A stretch of DNA of 64,000 nt from Vicia villosa (GCF_029867415.1 NW_026706271.1:62001-126000), one strand, 5' to 3'. Positions 22,263 to 37,506 are shown, counted from the stretch's first letter. The notes: generated from the letters alone by a model not told the origin. A program made the numbers and translations.

Positions 22263-23788
22263 TTACCTTGGAGCACATTGGACTATTATTGGGTGCTTAC
22301 TCTGATTCCACTTGAAATTATGTTTGATCATTAACAAGATGTCACAAATAATATTGTAATAATGTGTGAGACAAGCTAATTTGAACTAATTAATGAGCAA
22401 TTAAACAAATAATAAATAAAAGACACAAGGAATTGGTAACCTAGTACAGTGCAACTACCACATGTGTGTGGAGAGTAGTAGCCCAAAGGAAATAAATTCT
22501 CCAATTATGAGTAGTCAATAGTACACGACGACCTTATTTGAAGTCTCTCAGTTTAGTGCCCTTTTTCTAATGCTACATGTTAATTTTAACTCAAACTTCT
22601 ATTGAATTTAAGATACCCTTACTTCCACTTAAACACTTTCTCAAGTGTTTGTAAGAATCGATGTTATGCACGTGATAAACTTCACAAATGCAAATAAAAA
22701 CTCTCTTCTAAGTAGTAATGAATAATAACGATAAAGTTTTACACAAGAAAAACACACTACAAGAGTCAAATAATCAATTTTTTTGAATGTGCGTAGTCTC
22801 TGATGTCTTGTTACTCCACAAGGAAAACCTATCTCCTTACACAAAAATGACAATCTAGTTAGGAAGTCCGTTAGGTACAAAAAATCAATAACATATTCAA
22901 TTTTCAGTGAATTAAATCTTTCATTCAAATCATATTCCATCCTCAACAAATTAAATCTTTTTTCAATTCATGCTTATTCTATGACCAATTAATTCTTTTC
23001 ATACAAAATCTTTTTTAACCAAATCAATACGAAATTTTATTTTTCTGAAATTAGTCACACTTAATTGAAACACAGAATCTAGAATCAAACAAAATCTTTT
23101 AAGAAATTAGTTACGCATGTACTAGTGAATAACGGGGCCAACATGTCTAAATAATTTTCGAGACATTTTGTTTATCATTTTTCTGATAAAAATAAACCAA
23201 TTCTTATAAAATAACAATATCTTTTGAATATAATATAACATTAGATGTACCGTTTATATCAATGATATTGCACATATTGGACCTCATATGAAATACCTAG
23301 TTTAACTACACTTATATTATTACAATAATCATTTTTACTCAAATTTGAATTTAAAATCTTATAATTGCTTGTTCATTGATGTCTAAGACTTCATTTTAAC
23401 AACAACAAAAAAGAGACAGCTTGAACTTTTCAAAATGTTGCATGGTGTACTTGTTGTTGTACAAGGTTCTGGAAATAAATGGTACTGGAAAATGTACTGA
23501 TATATACATACAAATTTCTTGAGAACCACTTCGGCATTTAGGTGGAACCTACATATCGAAGTATGACTTTTTGTGAAACGGACATTGATGGGTAGAGAAT
23601 CGTCATGGAGAGCATGATTCTCTTTGTGACATGCACTGCACATCAATTATGTAAGCAGCTACCACGTCAATTATTTTTAACGTACTAACTTTACAACCAA
23701 GCAAGATTACAATTCATGCAAATTGTACTCGTAAACCATTCAAATATATCCTATAAATGAAGCAACGGAATTACAAGACAAGCATGCA
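22263..23788. other. AT-rich stretch, nothing identified
   Basis: No frame, domain or paired terminal repeat was recognised. The block 22440-22560 (GGAATTGGTAACCTAG, then a GTGTGTGGAG region) has the feel of LTR sequence, but no second copy is present in the window. Confidence 0.4.
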
Positions 23789-23796
23789 TCCTAAGC

Positions 23797-25092
23797 TAGG
23801 GCTGGACATCGGTCGGTTAGGGTCGGAAATCGGGCCCAAAACCTCAAACCGACAAAGCCCATGGATGGAAACTAGAGGCCCATTTCCGACTGAATTCTTT
23901 CTCGGTTTAGTCGGTTTCGGTTTAATCGGTTTTAACGGATAATCGGGTGGGTTCAATCGGGTGAATAAAAAAAAAAGCCAATTAGAATCCAGCCCATAAA
24001 TTTTTTGAATCATTTCAATTGATGAATAAATTCTGGTATTGATTCATTGTTATTATAAATTTGGGCCTGAGTTAGAGATTTCATATTCAAATTAGCCTCG
24101 TTCACATTCTAAAATAAAGTAAATTTCAATAATAAAATTGTCATTAATTTATCTATGGCCATTCATGATAATTTTAAAACACCATTTTGGGTCCAAGGCC
24201 ATTAATGCTATTGTAATATGCTTGCATCAATTCAAAGCACATCACATATTTGCAGAGAATCAAAATTACTCACAATTTTCTACATCTATCGCTTCATTTT
24301 CTTCTTGAACCAGCAAATATATACAGAAACATAAAAGGAAAAAATTACTTAATACTTTATATTTAAATAAAAGGTTAGAACAATTTAACACTAAAAACAT
24401 AGTAATAAGAAAGCAATTACTTTTGATCTTTAGCAAGAAAAAAGCTTTGAATATATGACTGAAAAATGGAGAAACATATATTTGCATAAAAACTTTGTAA
24501 GAAAAATAACAGTAAGCTAAGAAAGGTGATTAGTGAGGAGTGAGGACAAACTTTCCAGAAATCTTCTTAGAAACGAAAGGAAAGTGAAAAATCTTGCTTG
24601 ACATTGTTGTTGTGAGTTTACTGGAAAAGAAACCAAAGGAATGTATAAACAACAAGATGAAATCGAAACAACAAGATGAAATCGAAAACGAACGGATGAT
24701 TTTTCTGGAAATGGAAGAATGAGGGTTTGGTTTGGTTTCCTCTTCTCACTTCTCTGAGTTCATTCAGACTGCCGCACAATACAATAGAGGGGAAAACTAG
24801 GGTTTCTCTCTTAAGTTTAGCTTATATATATGTGGGTTAGATAAAAATGGACTGGACACTTACTTATGCATGAGGAGAGGGATACAACTTAGAAAGCCTA
24901 CAGCTTAATGAGTCGGTCGGTTTAGGATTTCGTTGGATCCAAAAACTCAAACCTAAACCGACCGGTTTAACCCATGTGAACCCTTTTCTTCTCAATCCGA
25001 CAACCCGACAATCCGACATACCCGAACCGGTAACTGACGGGCCACATGGATAGGTCGGTTTGGGCCGGTTTTCTTTTTTTTGTCCAGCCCTA
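23797..25092. mobile_element. Non-autonomous hAT element, 1296 bp
   Basis: Perfect 12 bp terminal inverted repeats, TAGGGCTGGACA (23797-23808) and TGTCCAGCCCTA (25081-25092), are flanked by perfect 8 bp duplications TCCTAAGC (23789-23796 and 25093-25100). An 8 bp duplication is diagnostic of the hAT superfamily. GGTCGGTTT / AAACCGACC words are repeated just inside both ends, as expected for transposase-binding subterminal repeats. The AT-rich middle encodes no transposase, so the element would depend on one supplied elsewhere. Confidence 0.9.
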
Positions 25093-25297
25093 TCCTAAGC
25101 CACTTAAATTTGTGGAATATTTGGCTTTTGTCATCATCAATTGGTACTGTGTTGTTGCTTTAACATGAATGAATAGATAGTGTGCTTCTATTTCCAGCCT
25201 ACGATTGCTATTTTTAACTTTCTCTCTAGATAAAGGAAAAGTGTCAATGTTGTATTGGTCCTAATAATATTTATGTTATTTCTAGAAAACATCGTTG

Positions 25298-26964
<1,667 letters not shown>

Positions 26965-29900
26965 TGTCATACCCCAATTTTTTACCCTAAGATTACCCAA
27001 TCATTTGCATTTCAATCACTAATTAAGATCACAATCTTGAGGTTTGGTTTTTGTGCTCTGTGCTCATTTTGCCTTTGGGGAATCACCAAACACCCATAGT
27101 TGTTTAATTTGTGAATATTACTTCATACTAACCAAAATAAAAAATATTGCATTTTGTTTATTTTGTTTGATTTTACAGGTACAAATCAATCCAGAGTCAA
27201 AGCAATTCAAAAGGAAAATCGATTTCCATGGACGGATTTTAAAAAAAGGGTAACATGACATCATTTTGGCACTATTCCCATTTCTTTGGTCATTCTTAAT
27301 CATCACCAATATTCTACATCATTACCATGATTAATTTCCTTCATAAACCCATTCTTAATCACATTTTTTACCAATTAAATTCAAAATTAGCTTCCTAGAA
27401 CAATTACCAATTTGTCACTACCCTCATTCCCAATTATATAAATAGAGGCCTCCTCTCATTCATTTCACAAGCTTTTGATAGCCAAACTCACCTTGCAAGA
27501 AAGTTTCTTGAAGCTTTTGCATTCTCTCTCAATCCTTTCCAAAACTCAAATTTCACTCAAAGCTCCATTTTTCAAAAAGTTAGTGAAATTCACATTGAAT
27601 CTTACTAATATTTGAGCTTAACCTCTATCCAAACACTTTTTCTTCATCCATTCTTGGTAGATCAAAGCTTGTTGGAGATTGTTCTTGAAGAAGTTGATTT
27701 CAATTGGTAATTTCTTGATCCACTTTCATCCTTCAAGTTGTGATACATTGTGGATCTTGATTGTTACGTTTGTGTGGTTCCTAAGGTGGTAATTGCTCAT
27801 GTTTTGATGATATTTTCGTGCTCAATCACAATCAAGATCATAAGGTGTTTGATTATATGTTTGATCAAGGTTTCCTCTCTTTTGATGCTTTTTTTTTTTA
27901 AAATTACATGCAGGAAATCGATTTCCCCAAGGGGTAAATCGATTTCCAGTGTTGTTTTTGTGCCAGGTTTGAAAATTGAGTGCAGGAAATCGATTTCCCC
28001 AGGTGGTAAATCGATTTCCTAAAGTTAGAATGCAGTTTTTTGCCTTTTAAACTCGTTTTTGGTAACTACTCTTCTTCCACTTCTTTCTTTTGATGATTGC
28101 TTTGAATTACAAATTTAGAGGTCTAATTTCTCTACAAATCCAATGGACTTAGGGTGTTGATGAAGTTGGATAAACATTCATTGATTCAAATCTATCATAG
28201 GATGAATTATTTAATTCATTCTTGGTGCTTTGAGTTAATGATATGTTTAGTGCTTTGATCCATAATATTAAGTGATTGAACTTGAAGATGGAAGGAACCT
28301 TGAGTATGTGATTCCATCTCTTTTGTTTTGGTTGATGAAAATCTTCGATATTATTGGAATTCTTTCGAGTTCTTAATGAAGATTAGACTGTTACCTTTTT
28401 TCTTTTTGTGCGGCATCTCTTTCGGGAAATGATCTACACATCGTTTCTCTCGCATGCATTAGCACTCAAATTATTATTGATCGGCCTCGTTGTAGGGTGA
28501 CTTCTCAATAAGTAACTTGGCGATTGCTTAACATAACGCTACGTTTGCCCCTTTATAAGGAAGAAGATAAAATGGCAAAGATCGTATGACAAGTGGTTCA
28601 AGACTTTTGAAAACTTATTGTGTAGAGGCTTTGATTCTATCAATCTTCTGATGAGTTTTCATCAACTTTGAACCTAAGTTCATTAATCACTCACCATTGA
28701 TCACCAATTACTAACCATTAAGAATTAACAACTAACTTTACTTTATGCTCTTTATTACCTTAACATTTATTTTTTATGCTTTATGCTTTATCATTTTTCA
28801 TTCATCATTAGGTTTATGTTTATGCAATTTTTCTCTTTGTCCACTTGGTCATATGTTTATGTTTATGCAGTTTTTTCCTTTGTCCACTTGGACACATGTT
28901 TATGCTTATGCTCTTTTTCCTTTGTCCACTTGGACCATACTTTTATTTTGTGCTTAAGACATTAATAATCAATTTGAATCTTAAAATACTTAATGTGGAT
29001 TTGGACTTTGGCTATCTTACCCTAAGCTTGGAGGATGGACCTATGGACTTAGAATTAGGATTTTGACCTTAGCACTTTGAAGATTCATCTGAGTTCTTGT
29101 TATTGTGATTATATTCTGTTTGTCTGCAAGTCCTTGGAGTTTACTCCAAAACATTAGGTTATTTCTCTTTGTGTATGCAGGTGATTCTTTGAAAGTCCTT
29201 GATGGTTAATTCCAAGGTATTGTGATAAGGAATTCATCTCAACACAGTTGTTACTCTGCCCAATTTTTGCTTCAAGATCTTATGGTGTATTTCCAAGGCT
29301 TTGTGCAAGTGATACATGGAGATGTTATGTTCATATGGATCCTATAATTGGTATTTTTCTGGTCTGATTATGGTTTAAATCCAAAGGATGAGAAATCTAC
29401 ATTAACTCTTTAATGTCAAGTGTTGGCTTCTTGTTTGGTTAGATCGTTATTTACCTTAGCTTTCCTCCCCCTTCTTAAATTTTCAAAATCTTCTCCCTTT
29501 TTCCAAAACCTTCTTATGTTTGCAAACTCTTTAAAAATCTTTCTTTAAAAATATCTTTTGCCCTTAAGTGGCTTTTCTTTCAAAGTTTAGACATGATTAA
29601 TTATTGTGGTGAGATGTAAAACCCCAAAGTCTTGATATTAATTGATATGATGGAACATTTTCCACTTGATATTAATTGATCTTATCCAAGTTGGATCCCT
29701 TCTTTCATTTGTGATGCAAATAGTCCATTTGTTCTCATGTTCAAGATAATTGGTTGAGTATTCTCTTCTATGAAGATAAAGCGTCTATCTAATTTTTAAA
29801 AAACTTTTTTCCTTTAAGTGGAACTACATTTTCTCTGACTTCTCCATTGCACCAAGGGGGTATGTAGGCACAAGATGTAATGTCTTGCCGAGCATTATTT

Positions 29901-30191
29901 TAAAACCAAACAAAACTCTTTCTCTTTGCACACAATTCTTTTTTACACAGATATACAAAAAGGTTCCTATGGAGTACCACATATATGAGGGGTGTTAACA
30001 CATTTCCCTTGTATAACCAACCTCCGTACCTAAGATCTCTGCTTTTTGTGGTTTTTGATTTAAAAACTTCATTGAGTTTATTTCGCTCTTTTTCCATTTC
30101 CTTTGGAAACAATAAAGCGCGGTGGCGACTTTCACTAAAATAATGAGTCAAGTCAATCCAATGACTTTGATCTAAATTTTTTCCCGCTACA
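26965..30191. mobile_element. Solo LTR C (Ogre/Tat-like), 3227 bp
   Basis: It starts TGTCATACCCC and ends TTCCCGCTACA, flanked by CTCTT (26960-26964) and CACTT (30192-30196), a 4 of 5 match expected of an older insertion. It has GCGGTGGCGACTTT near the end and a TATGTAGGCACAAG block at 29861, features shared with LTRs A and B. No coding domain is seen. Inside are palindromic GGAAATCGATTTCC repeats (27914-28020), a short tandem repeat at 28812-28935, and plant leader-like CT-rich sequence. A solo LTR is the simplest reading. Confidence 0.75.
28812..28935 (+). repeat. Tandem repeat in solo LTR C, about 2.5 units
   Basis: Units read TTTATGTTTATGCA, then TTTTTC, then TTTGTCCACTTGG, repeated about every 50 bp. 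The small ORFs over this stretch, rich in Leu-Cys-Leu-Cys, are by-products of the repeat. Confidence 0.8.
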
Positions 30192-30460
30192 CACTTAAAG
30201 TTACCCCAATATTTTACAATGATTCTCTTTAACCTCATTTCTTCTTGAGAAAGGTCACCCTCCTTATATATAGATATACATCTCAAGGCCATGGATAAAA
30301 TGGTTTTGTGACCAATATTTGAAAAAATGTTCGCTTCCCTCTATGAACTCATTTGAACATGGAAGGAAACACCATAAAAAATGTCCGCTTCAGAATTATA
30401 CCTATGTTTTTTTATGTGGTACCCCATTTCTCCTTCATCAAGCGCCCCTGCTAAAATTTT
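30192..30460 (-). pseudogene. Possible coding remnant cut by solo LTR C
   Basis: On the minus strand a frame of about 88 codons runs from 30460 to the edge of solo LTR C with a single stop near 30351 (segments ALDEGEMGYHIKKHRYNSE and ALRCISIYKEGDLSQEE). Beyond the LTR, from 26964 downward, a plausible but shifted continuation reads YIGVLPEG. I do not recognise the family. Location in CACTA-like DNA suggests part of a transposon protein. The evidence is only the openness and sensible composition of the frame. Confidence 0.3.
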
Positions 30461-30499
30461 GTAGAGACTTTGTGGGCGGTATGGTTAAGGGGGTTAATT

Positions 30500-32560
30500 A
30501 GTTTTTTTTTTTTAAACCGAGGGGTAAATTAGTTTTTTTTAATTAAAACTTGTTACATTGTTTACACAAAAATTTAATAAAATAATTTGTTTAGAAACAA
30601 CATTGTTTACCCATAATATTATATTCTTTACAGAGAAAAAATTTATTTCCCCAAGATATAGATTTTAGATCTTGATATCATATAATTACGGGGAAGATAA
30701 AATGATGGGTACATAATATTCTTTGTGGCTTTTGCTTGCATGATATGAACAAAAAAAAGGTTAGATAAATAAATGATTTTCTGCTCAAATAAATATTTAA
30801 GAACACAAACCTTAAATTCAAATAATTTTGTGCTCTTGCAATCCATCATAGAGAACTCTTCATGGAAAACACTCTTGCAAACCTCAAAGTGGAGGATAGT
30901 TTCAAGCGCTTCATGATGTTTCATTATCAATTTTTGATATTCATAATGTTTTTATAATGGAAGTTATTTATGTTTCACGCTGATCACTAATGGTAGTGTC
31001 TTGAGCGTTGATAGTCATGAAATGAACGACGAGGATTTGATTAAAGACAGTGATAAATATCCTCAATTTTAACGCTAAATTATTCCCTCGGTTTTTGGGA
31101 AAACTGGGTGCAACTTTTTTTTGAAAGTTACATTATTTACACAAAATATTAAAATACAATATTGCAACAAATCTAATTTCTTATATGTGAGGAGTTATCT
31201 ATTCCAAACATTGGAAAATGTTATATGGATTGAATGCATCCAACTTCTAAAGGAGATATTTGTTCGAACCATTGGAAAATGTTTTTCTGCATTTGCAATC
31301 CATCATAGAGTTCTTTTTCAAGCTTCTTAAAGGAAATGATAAACATATATACCAAAGAATGATGCGTACGAGTTAGGATTAGGGTAAAATCTATGTAAGG
31401 AGTGCTTTTATAGTAAAAAATGATTATCTTATCCCTCGGTTATTATGAAAACCGACGGGTTAGATCATATAATTTACAAATAAGAAATATAATAAAAAGA
31501 GAGGTTCCAATTTTTCCCCCTCGGTTATACGAAAATCCGAGGTAATATTTTGTTTTAAAAACTAATTAAAACATGGCGTGCATGCATTATAATCATATCA
31601 CTAAAATAGCAATGATCATCTATATTCAACTCGTAACGTCTCTTTTGTATTTTCAAGGAGGCTTTTGAGGTATTTAAACGTCTCATTTCCAACTCTTTGT
31701 GTCTTCAAACCTTGTTTCAAAGACTTTTTGTATTTTTAACGTCTCATTTCAAACTCTTTGTGTCTTGTTTCCTTGTTTCAAAGTATTTTTTTATTCAAAA
31801 ATGGATGCAAATCTTTTATTGCTATAACAATCAATTGTCAAGAGACAGGTAGTTGTGTTGAACATTATCAATTTAATAATGTCTACTCAACCTACCTTCG
31901 CCAAATTTATGCCAACCAAGATAAGCCTACTAGTCATGCTTCTCTACTCCCCATTGTAAAAATTTTGTTTCGAATTCTAGTGGAAAATCTCCGCCCTAGA
32001 GAAAAAAAACTAGAAACGCTTACTTGGTATGACAAACATCTCTTGTACTTCCTCACTTACAACGTCAGAGTTAATCTTCCTCCTACCATTTTTAACTTCT
32101 TGAAGGAAATGATAAGCACTTCTCGGGAGGAAATGACTTTCCTCATACCTTATGGAAGAGTTCTTTATGAACTTTTCTCTAAGTTAGGGATAGTTAGGAA
32201 TAATGTTGAAGTTGAGTGAACTGAGAAGTATGAATACGTGGAATAATTTTCTCTGTTGTATTTTTTTTATTATCAATGAAATATTTCCTTTTTCTATTAT
32301 TTCCTATTCTTGTTTATTGGTAACAAAGGTTTTGAGAGTTACTAATTAACAAAGAAAAGTATGGAATCTGGAAAAGACGCCAAGTGATAAATCGTTAAAA
32401 AAATTTAAATGCGATAACGGGGATTCAAAATAAGATACCTTATAGTTTTAGCACCTCGATACTCCAAAAAAACCGAGAGAATAGGTTTATTATTTTTTAT
32501 GTATAAAAAATGGCGTTCACTTATAGCTGTGTTACCTTAGTTTTTTATAATACCAAGGTA
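30500..32560. mobile_element. CACTA-like element or fragment
   Basis: Words of the CCCTCGGTT / AACCGAGG type recur at 30518, 31085, 31435, 31519, 31541 and 32455, in both orientations, like the clusters around the TNP2 element. AAAAAATGGCGTTCAC at 32508 is the inverse of the 16751 block and may mark one end. The region holds the ORF at 31758-32219. Terminal inverted repeats were not identified, so the limits are approximate. Confidence 0.5.
31758..32219 (+). CDS. Putative plant transposon protein (Transposase_32-like), 153 aa
   Basis: The C-terminal 90 residues (ETLTWYDKHLLYFLTYN, then VNLPPTIFNFLKEM, then IPYGRVLYELFSKLGIV) follow the pattern of the domain called putative plant transposon protein, common in legume genomes and often inside CACTA-type DNA. 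Its biochemical role is not established to my knowledge. The frame is open for 153 codons and ends naturally. The N-terminal 40 residues are Cys/Phe-rich and may be spurious; a later start is possible. It lies between CCCTCGGTT repeats, so it probably belongs to that element and not to the host. The family call is from memory of motif spacing. Confidence 0.5.
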   Translation: MCLVSLFQSIFLFKNGCKSFIAITINCQETGSCVEHYQFNNVYSTYLRQIYANQDKPTSHASLLPIVKILFRILVENLRPREKKLETLTWYDKHLLYFLTYNVRVNLPPTIFNFLKEMISTSREEMTFLIPYGRVLYELFSKLGIVRNNVEVE

Positions 32561-32762
32561 AAATGTTGTTTATTTTATGGAAAAAAATCAAACCTGTCAC
32601 TCCCAGGACATATATTTTCGATTTTTAGCGTGTTCAAAATGAAAGCTTCGTCATAAAAAGTTTTATTAGTTATAGTGGGTACACTTGTGAATGGGTGATT
32701 CACATGTGATTAATAATTTAAATTTTAGTAATGTTTAAAGAAAGAGTTACCCTTACCTGGGA

Positions 32763-33523
32763 GAACAAGTAGTTGTACATATGGAGCCCATACATCTCAA
32801 ACCATCCACATATACACTTTTCATTTATGAGAACCGTTACTTTCCATTCAGATGACGACCCCACATATTATTATGAAAGTTCCATCCCATCTTCATCCCA
32901 ATATAAAGAGGATATTCCAATGACTTTATCACCAACTTAAGAATAATTGTCAAATCAAAAGGCGGTTATAGAGTTGGTAGCGATGCCTTCTTCCCCATGT
33001 CTTCTCTAGTGTTCAGACAAAAAAAGGCTACTGTAAGTCAAACATCTCGATCGTTCCTCCAACCACCATCTCACTTCATCCTCAGTAACCTTACACTTAA
33101 GTGTAAGTTGTAAGCAAGTAGCAATGCTCTACACCACAAGATCATCCATGATACTTTTTACGGGAATATGGTTAGTCACCTGGATTTTCCCAAAAGAAAT
33201 CCATACCCTAACTTGTTTCATATGTATACTAGTAGGATAAGACTCCCTATCACCAATACTAACCACGGTCAATTCTATGCTAGACTCAACATTGCTAATC
33301 TATACATCACTAAGTTGTATAAGGGGAATACCTAAAAATAGGCTTCACACGTTCGCCATAGTCAATTAGGATTGAAAACTCAAAAATTAAAAAAAAAAAC
33401 AAATATGTTGTGTTTGATGCATGTTCCTAAAAAACTCAAGTGAAAATGAAAAATAGTTCAAGCAAAAAAATTCCAAATTCTAGAAGTTTCATAAATAGGA
33501 AAGTGACTAACCAATGAAGCCAT
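32763..33523 (-). pseudogene. Unrecognised fossil gene with promoter-like upstream region
   Basis: On the minus strand one frame of about 195 codons runs from ATG 33359 to a CAG/GTAAGG splice-donor-like end at about 32763, with no frameshift. About eight stop codons interrupt it, several of them TAG where TGG or CAG would fit. Readable segments include SSIELTVVSIGDRES, KQVRVWISFGKIQV, RWWLEERSRCLTYSS and EKCICGWFEMYGLHMY. A further short frame starts at ATG 33523 (MASLVSHFPIYETS), 66 bp after a CTATAAAG box, and may be the true first exon. I do not recognise the protein; a captured host gene, an element gene or an old viral insert are all possible. Confidence 0.4.
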
Positions 33524-33584
33524 CTCTTTGATTGCATTCAATACATGAAGACGTCGAAAAATGAGAAAGAACGCTCAATTCCAA

Positions 33585-33593
33585 CTTTATAGG
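33585..33593 (-). promoter_or_regulatory. TATA-like box upstream of the fossil gene
   Basis: CCTATAAAG on the minus strand, 66 bp before an ATG in a good context (GAGATGGCT). It is plausible as a core promoter of the fossil gene but supported only by spacing. Confidence 0.35.
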
Positions 33594-34154
33594 CATGATA
33601 AGCTCTCAAATCAATGTTGTGATTCGCTAGAAGGCTAAAACCTAAATCCAATGGTCAGATGGTGTTTTGAAACAATAAATGCACTCTAGTGCACTCAAGT
33701 ACGCCTAGGCATGCCACCTTCTTACCCTAAGACTATGGAAGCATATGAAAGACATCCCCACCACAAAGTTCTATCTACATGAAGTGCATTAAATAAACAT
33801 GTTCTCCATGCCAATTAATCCCATTTAATGCCACCACAAAATGCGTCCTCACCGACGCATGTTCTTAACAAATATTTTTTGTAACGATTTAGATTATTGG
33901 GCCGGCTTCATTGATATTTTCTTAAAAATATTTGCTTTAAAGATGATATCGAGAACTTGTGGGGAAATTGTTCTAGGTTGACTAAATGGTCCATTAAGAC
34001 CACCTCAGTTCAAAAAGGGTGCACCATCCCTAAAAACCAGGTGGACTCTACAGGCTCCTTACACAATAATGCCCCTCCTTCATCCAAAACTTTTGATATG
34101 CATCAAACGATCCTCTATGCTTCTTATAAAAAAAATGAGGAACAATTATAATCG

Positions 34155-35180
<1,026 letters not shown>

Positions 35181-35212
35181 CTAGTGTGAAACCCGTGCCG
35201 CCGCACGGGTTC
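35181..35212 (-). mobile_element. Helitron 3' terminus
   Basis: Read on the minus strand: a 9 bp stem with a 4 base loop (AACCCGTGC, GGCG, GCACGGGTT; 35190-35211), then TCACA and CTAG followed by T. A GC-rich hairpin a few bases before CTRR with insertion before T is the Helitron 3' signature. The element would extend to the right in window coordinates; its 5' TC end was not located. A related GTGTGGACCGCGG segment at 36109 may be a decayed second copy. Confidence 0.55.
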
Positions 35213-37498
35213 TGATGTGGACCGGTTTTATGTTACCAGTTAGAATATGGAATTCAAAAATAATAGAAAAAATTAAAATAAATTATAAAAAAAAGGATAA
35301 AAAAGAAGTCTAAGATTAATATATAAGTTAAAATTTAAAATATTAAATGTGTTCCAATATAATATAGGAGTTTTTTATAAACCACTAATATTTAGGTTTT
35401 TGTCAGCCACATTGAGTAATTCATAATATTTTTAAAAAGACATTTTTTTTAACAATAATTATTATTTTTCTGTATATAAAAATATGTTTTCCTGTATTTA
35501 TTTCTTGTATGTAAATATTATTTTTGTTTTGACATTCTTTATAAAATTATTGGAATCAATAGTAAATTTATTCCCGTATATAAATTTTAATTTTTTGAAT
35601 TAATAGTAAATTTATTCTCGTGTATAAAAAGGGTTTGCCAAACAGAATCTTATATATTACAAAGAAATGGAAAAAAAAGTATGTTCAATAAATTTATTAC
35701 AATTATTTTATTTATTGATAGATTAAAAATATAATTAGTTTGATGAATGATAATATCTGATAAAGTATTTGAAATATTTATTTTACTCATAAAGTCTAAT
35801 AAATAAATAAATAAATAAATAGAAAATAATAATAAAATAAATAAAATATAACCGTAAAATAAATATGATATTCATCCATATCTAAATATAACAAAAGAAA
35901 CCAAACAAAAACATGATATTATTATGTCTATTGGTATATTTGATAGTCACAAAAACAATTGGTCAAGAGAAAATCAATATTTAAATAATATTTTTTATTT
36001 AAGAAAATTCAAATCTTCTTTAAATTCAAATTTAAATTGTCCTAAGAGGCTACAGTAAGATGCATAGTAATAAATCTCATTACAAATTGTACGTTCACAC
36101 GGTTACTGGTGTGGACCGCGGATATGTCACTAATTTGTCGTGAAGTTTGTCGTGAAAATCTTAAATTAATAAATAAAAATAAATACTAAATTGGTAATAA
36201 AATATTTAAATATCCAAATATAACTGTATTATGTCTATTCTATCCTTATTTTAGAATTCATGTAGAATATATATTGTGATACAATTAAAAATAATTATCT
36301 CATAATCATTTTGAAGTTGCAGTAAAAAAGCAAATTCTTATAATTACTAAATTTAATAATAAAAATATTTTAAAATTGTTGCATTAAATATTGAAAACCT
36401 ATTTCTAACTATTTTATTTAAATATTTATTTAGACATGAAAATTCTAACTAAACAATTAGTATCATAAAATTATTTTTTTATTTCTGAATATTTACCGTA
36501 AGAAATTATCTCCTAATTCAAATTTGAACTCAATAAAAATATGTAAAATAATATTTACTGAGTTATTTATTTGTTATTAAATCTACAATGGTAAAAAAGA
36601 TTTACATCTAGAAAATAATAATTGAAAGTCAATTTTTCACTATTTATTATCAATGATTATCTATCCATTTAAATTTTACTTTGTCTCTAAAAGTTTTAAA
36701 GTTTAGTTTCTCACTATTAATTATATAAAAAATATATATATTGTACATTTAAAACACCATTACTCGTTATTTAATATCAATAATTATATATAATTCAATT
36801 CTAATTCTAATTAATGCACATTAAAAATTTTGAAACCTTAATCATTACTATTTATTATAAATATTCATCTTGCAATTAAAATTTTAACTCTACCATTTCT
36901 ATCATTTAAAAAACGTATAACTCTATTTTTTTGCAATTTATTGTAATTGAATATTTTAAATGTAAATTATAACTCAATCAAAGTATGTCAAATAATATAT
37001 TTATATATTAATATAAGCAGTCAACTTGATATATTTTAGGAGATATAATTGGAGGAGTAAAGAGAAAAATAAACTATTTTCCTAGTGAGAACTCCATTTT
37101 GTGAGATATTAGTTCAATACTTGCTGGTTCATTTCTGTTTGGACATCCCATATGCGCAAATTTTACACCGACATAGAAACACATAAATAACACCGACATA
37201 GAAAACTCGCATATTTGTATTGTATCATTTTCATATTTTTTTTATATTTTTTATTTTTTTTATGTGTATTGTATCCTATTCTAGATAAGTAGATGCTTAA
37301 TTTCTTTTAATTAAGTCATTGTAAATGCAAAAAAAAAAAAAACTAAATTATATATTTTTAAGACAACGTTTACATGTAACCAATTACTTCTTGACAGATT
37401 GTACAATAATTTGACTGCATTGACTTCTAGGGTAAAAGAGTTAATATATTAGAATATTTGAAGCTTTAGCCTCTCACCCCTCCTCTTCTTACACCTTA
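35213..37498. other. Very AT-rich DNA, no gene
   Basis: Probably includes the body of the Helitron ending at 35181. No frame above background, no helicase or Rep motif, and no tandem array except short TAAA runs near 35803. Confidence 0.5.
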
Positions 37499-37506
37499 CT
37501 CATAAA

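Noticed and set aside
22751..22765. CACTACAAGAG as a CACTA terminal repeat
   Set aside because: No inverse partner or 3 bp duplication was found and no subterminal repeats follow it.
28745..29066. Three overlapping ORFs rich in Leu, Cys and Phe
   Set aside because: They arise from the tandem repeat at 28812-28935 in solo LTR C and have no conserved motif.
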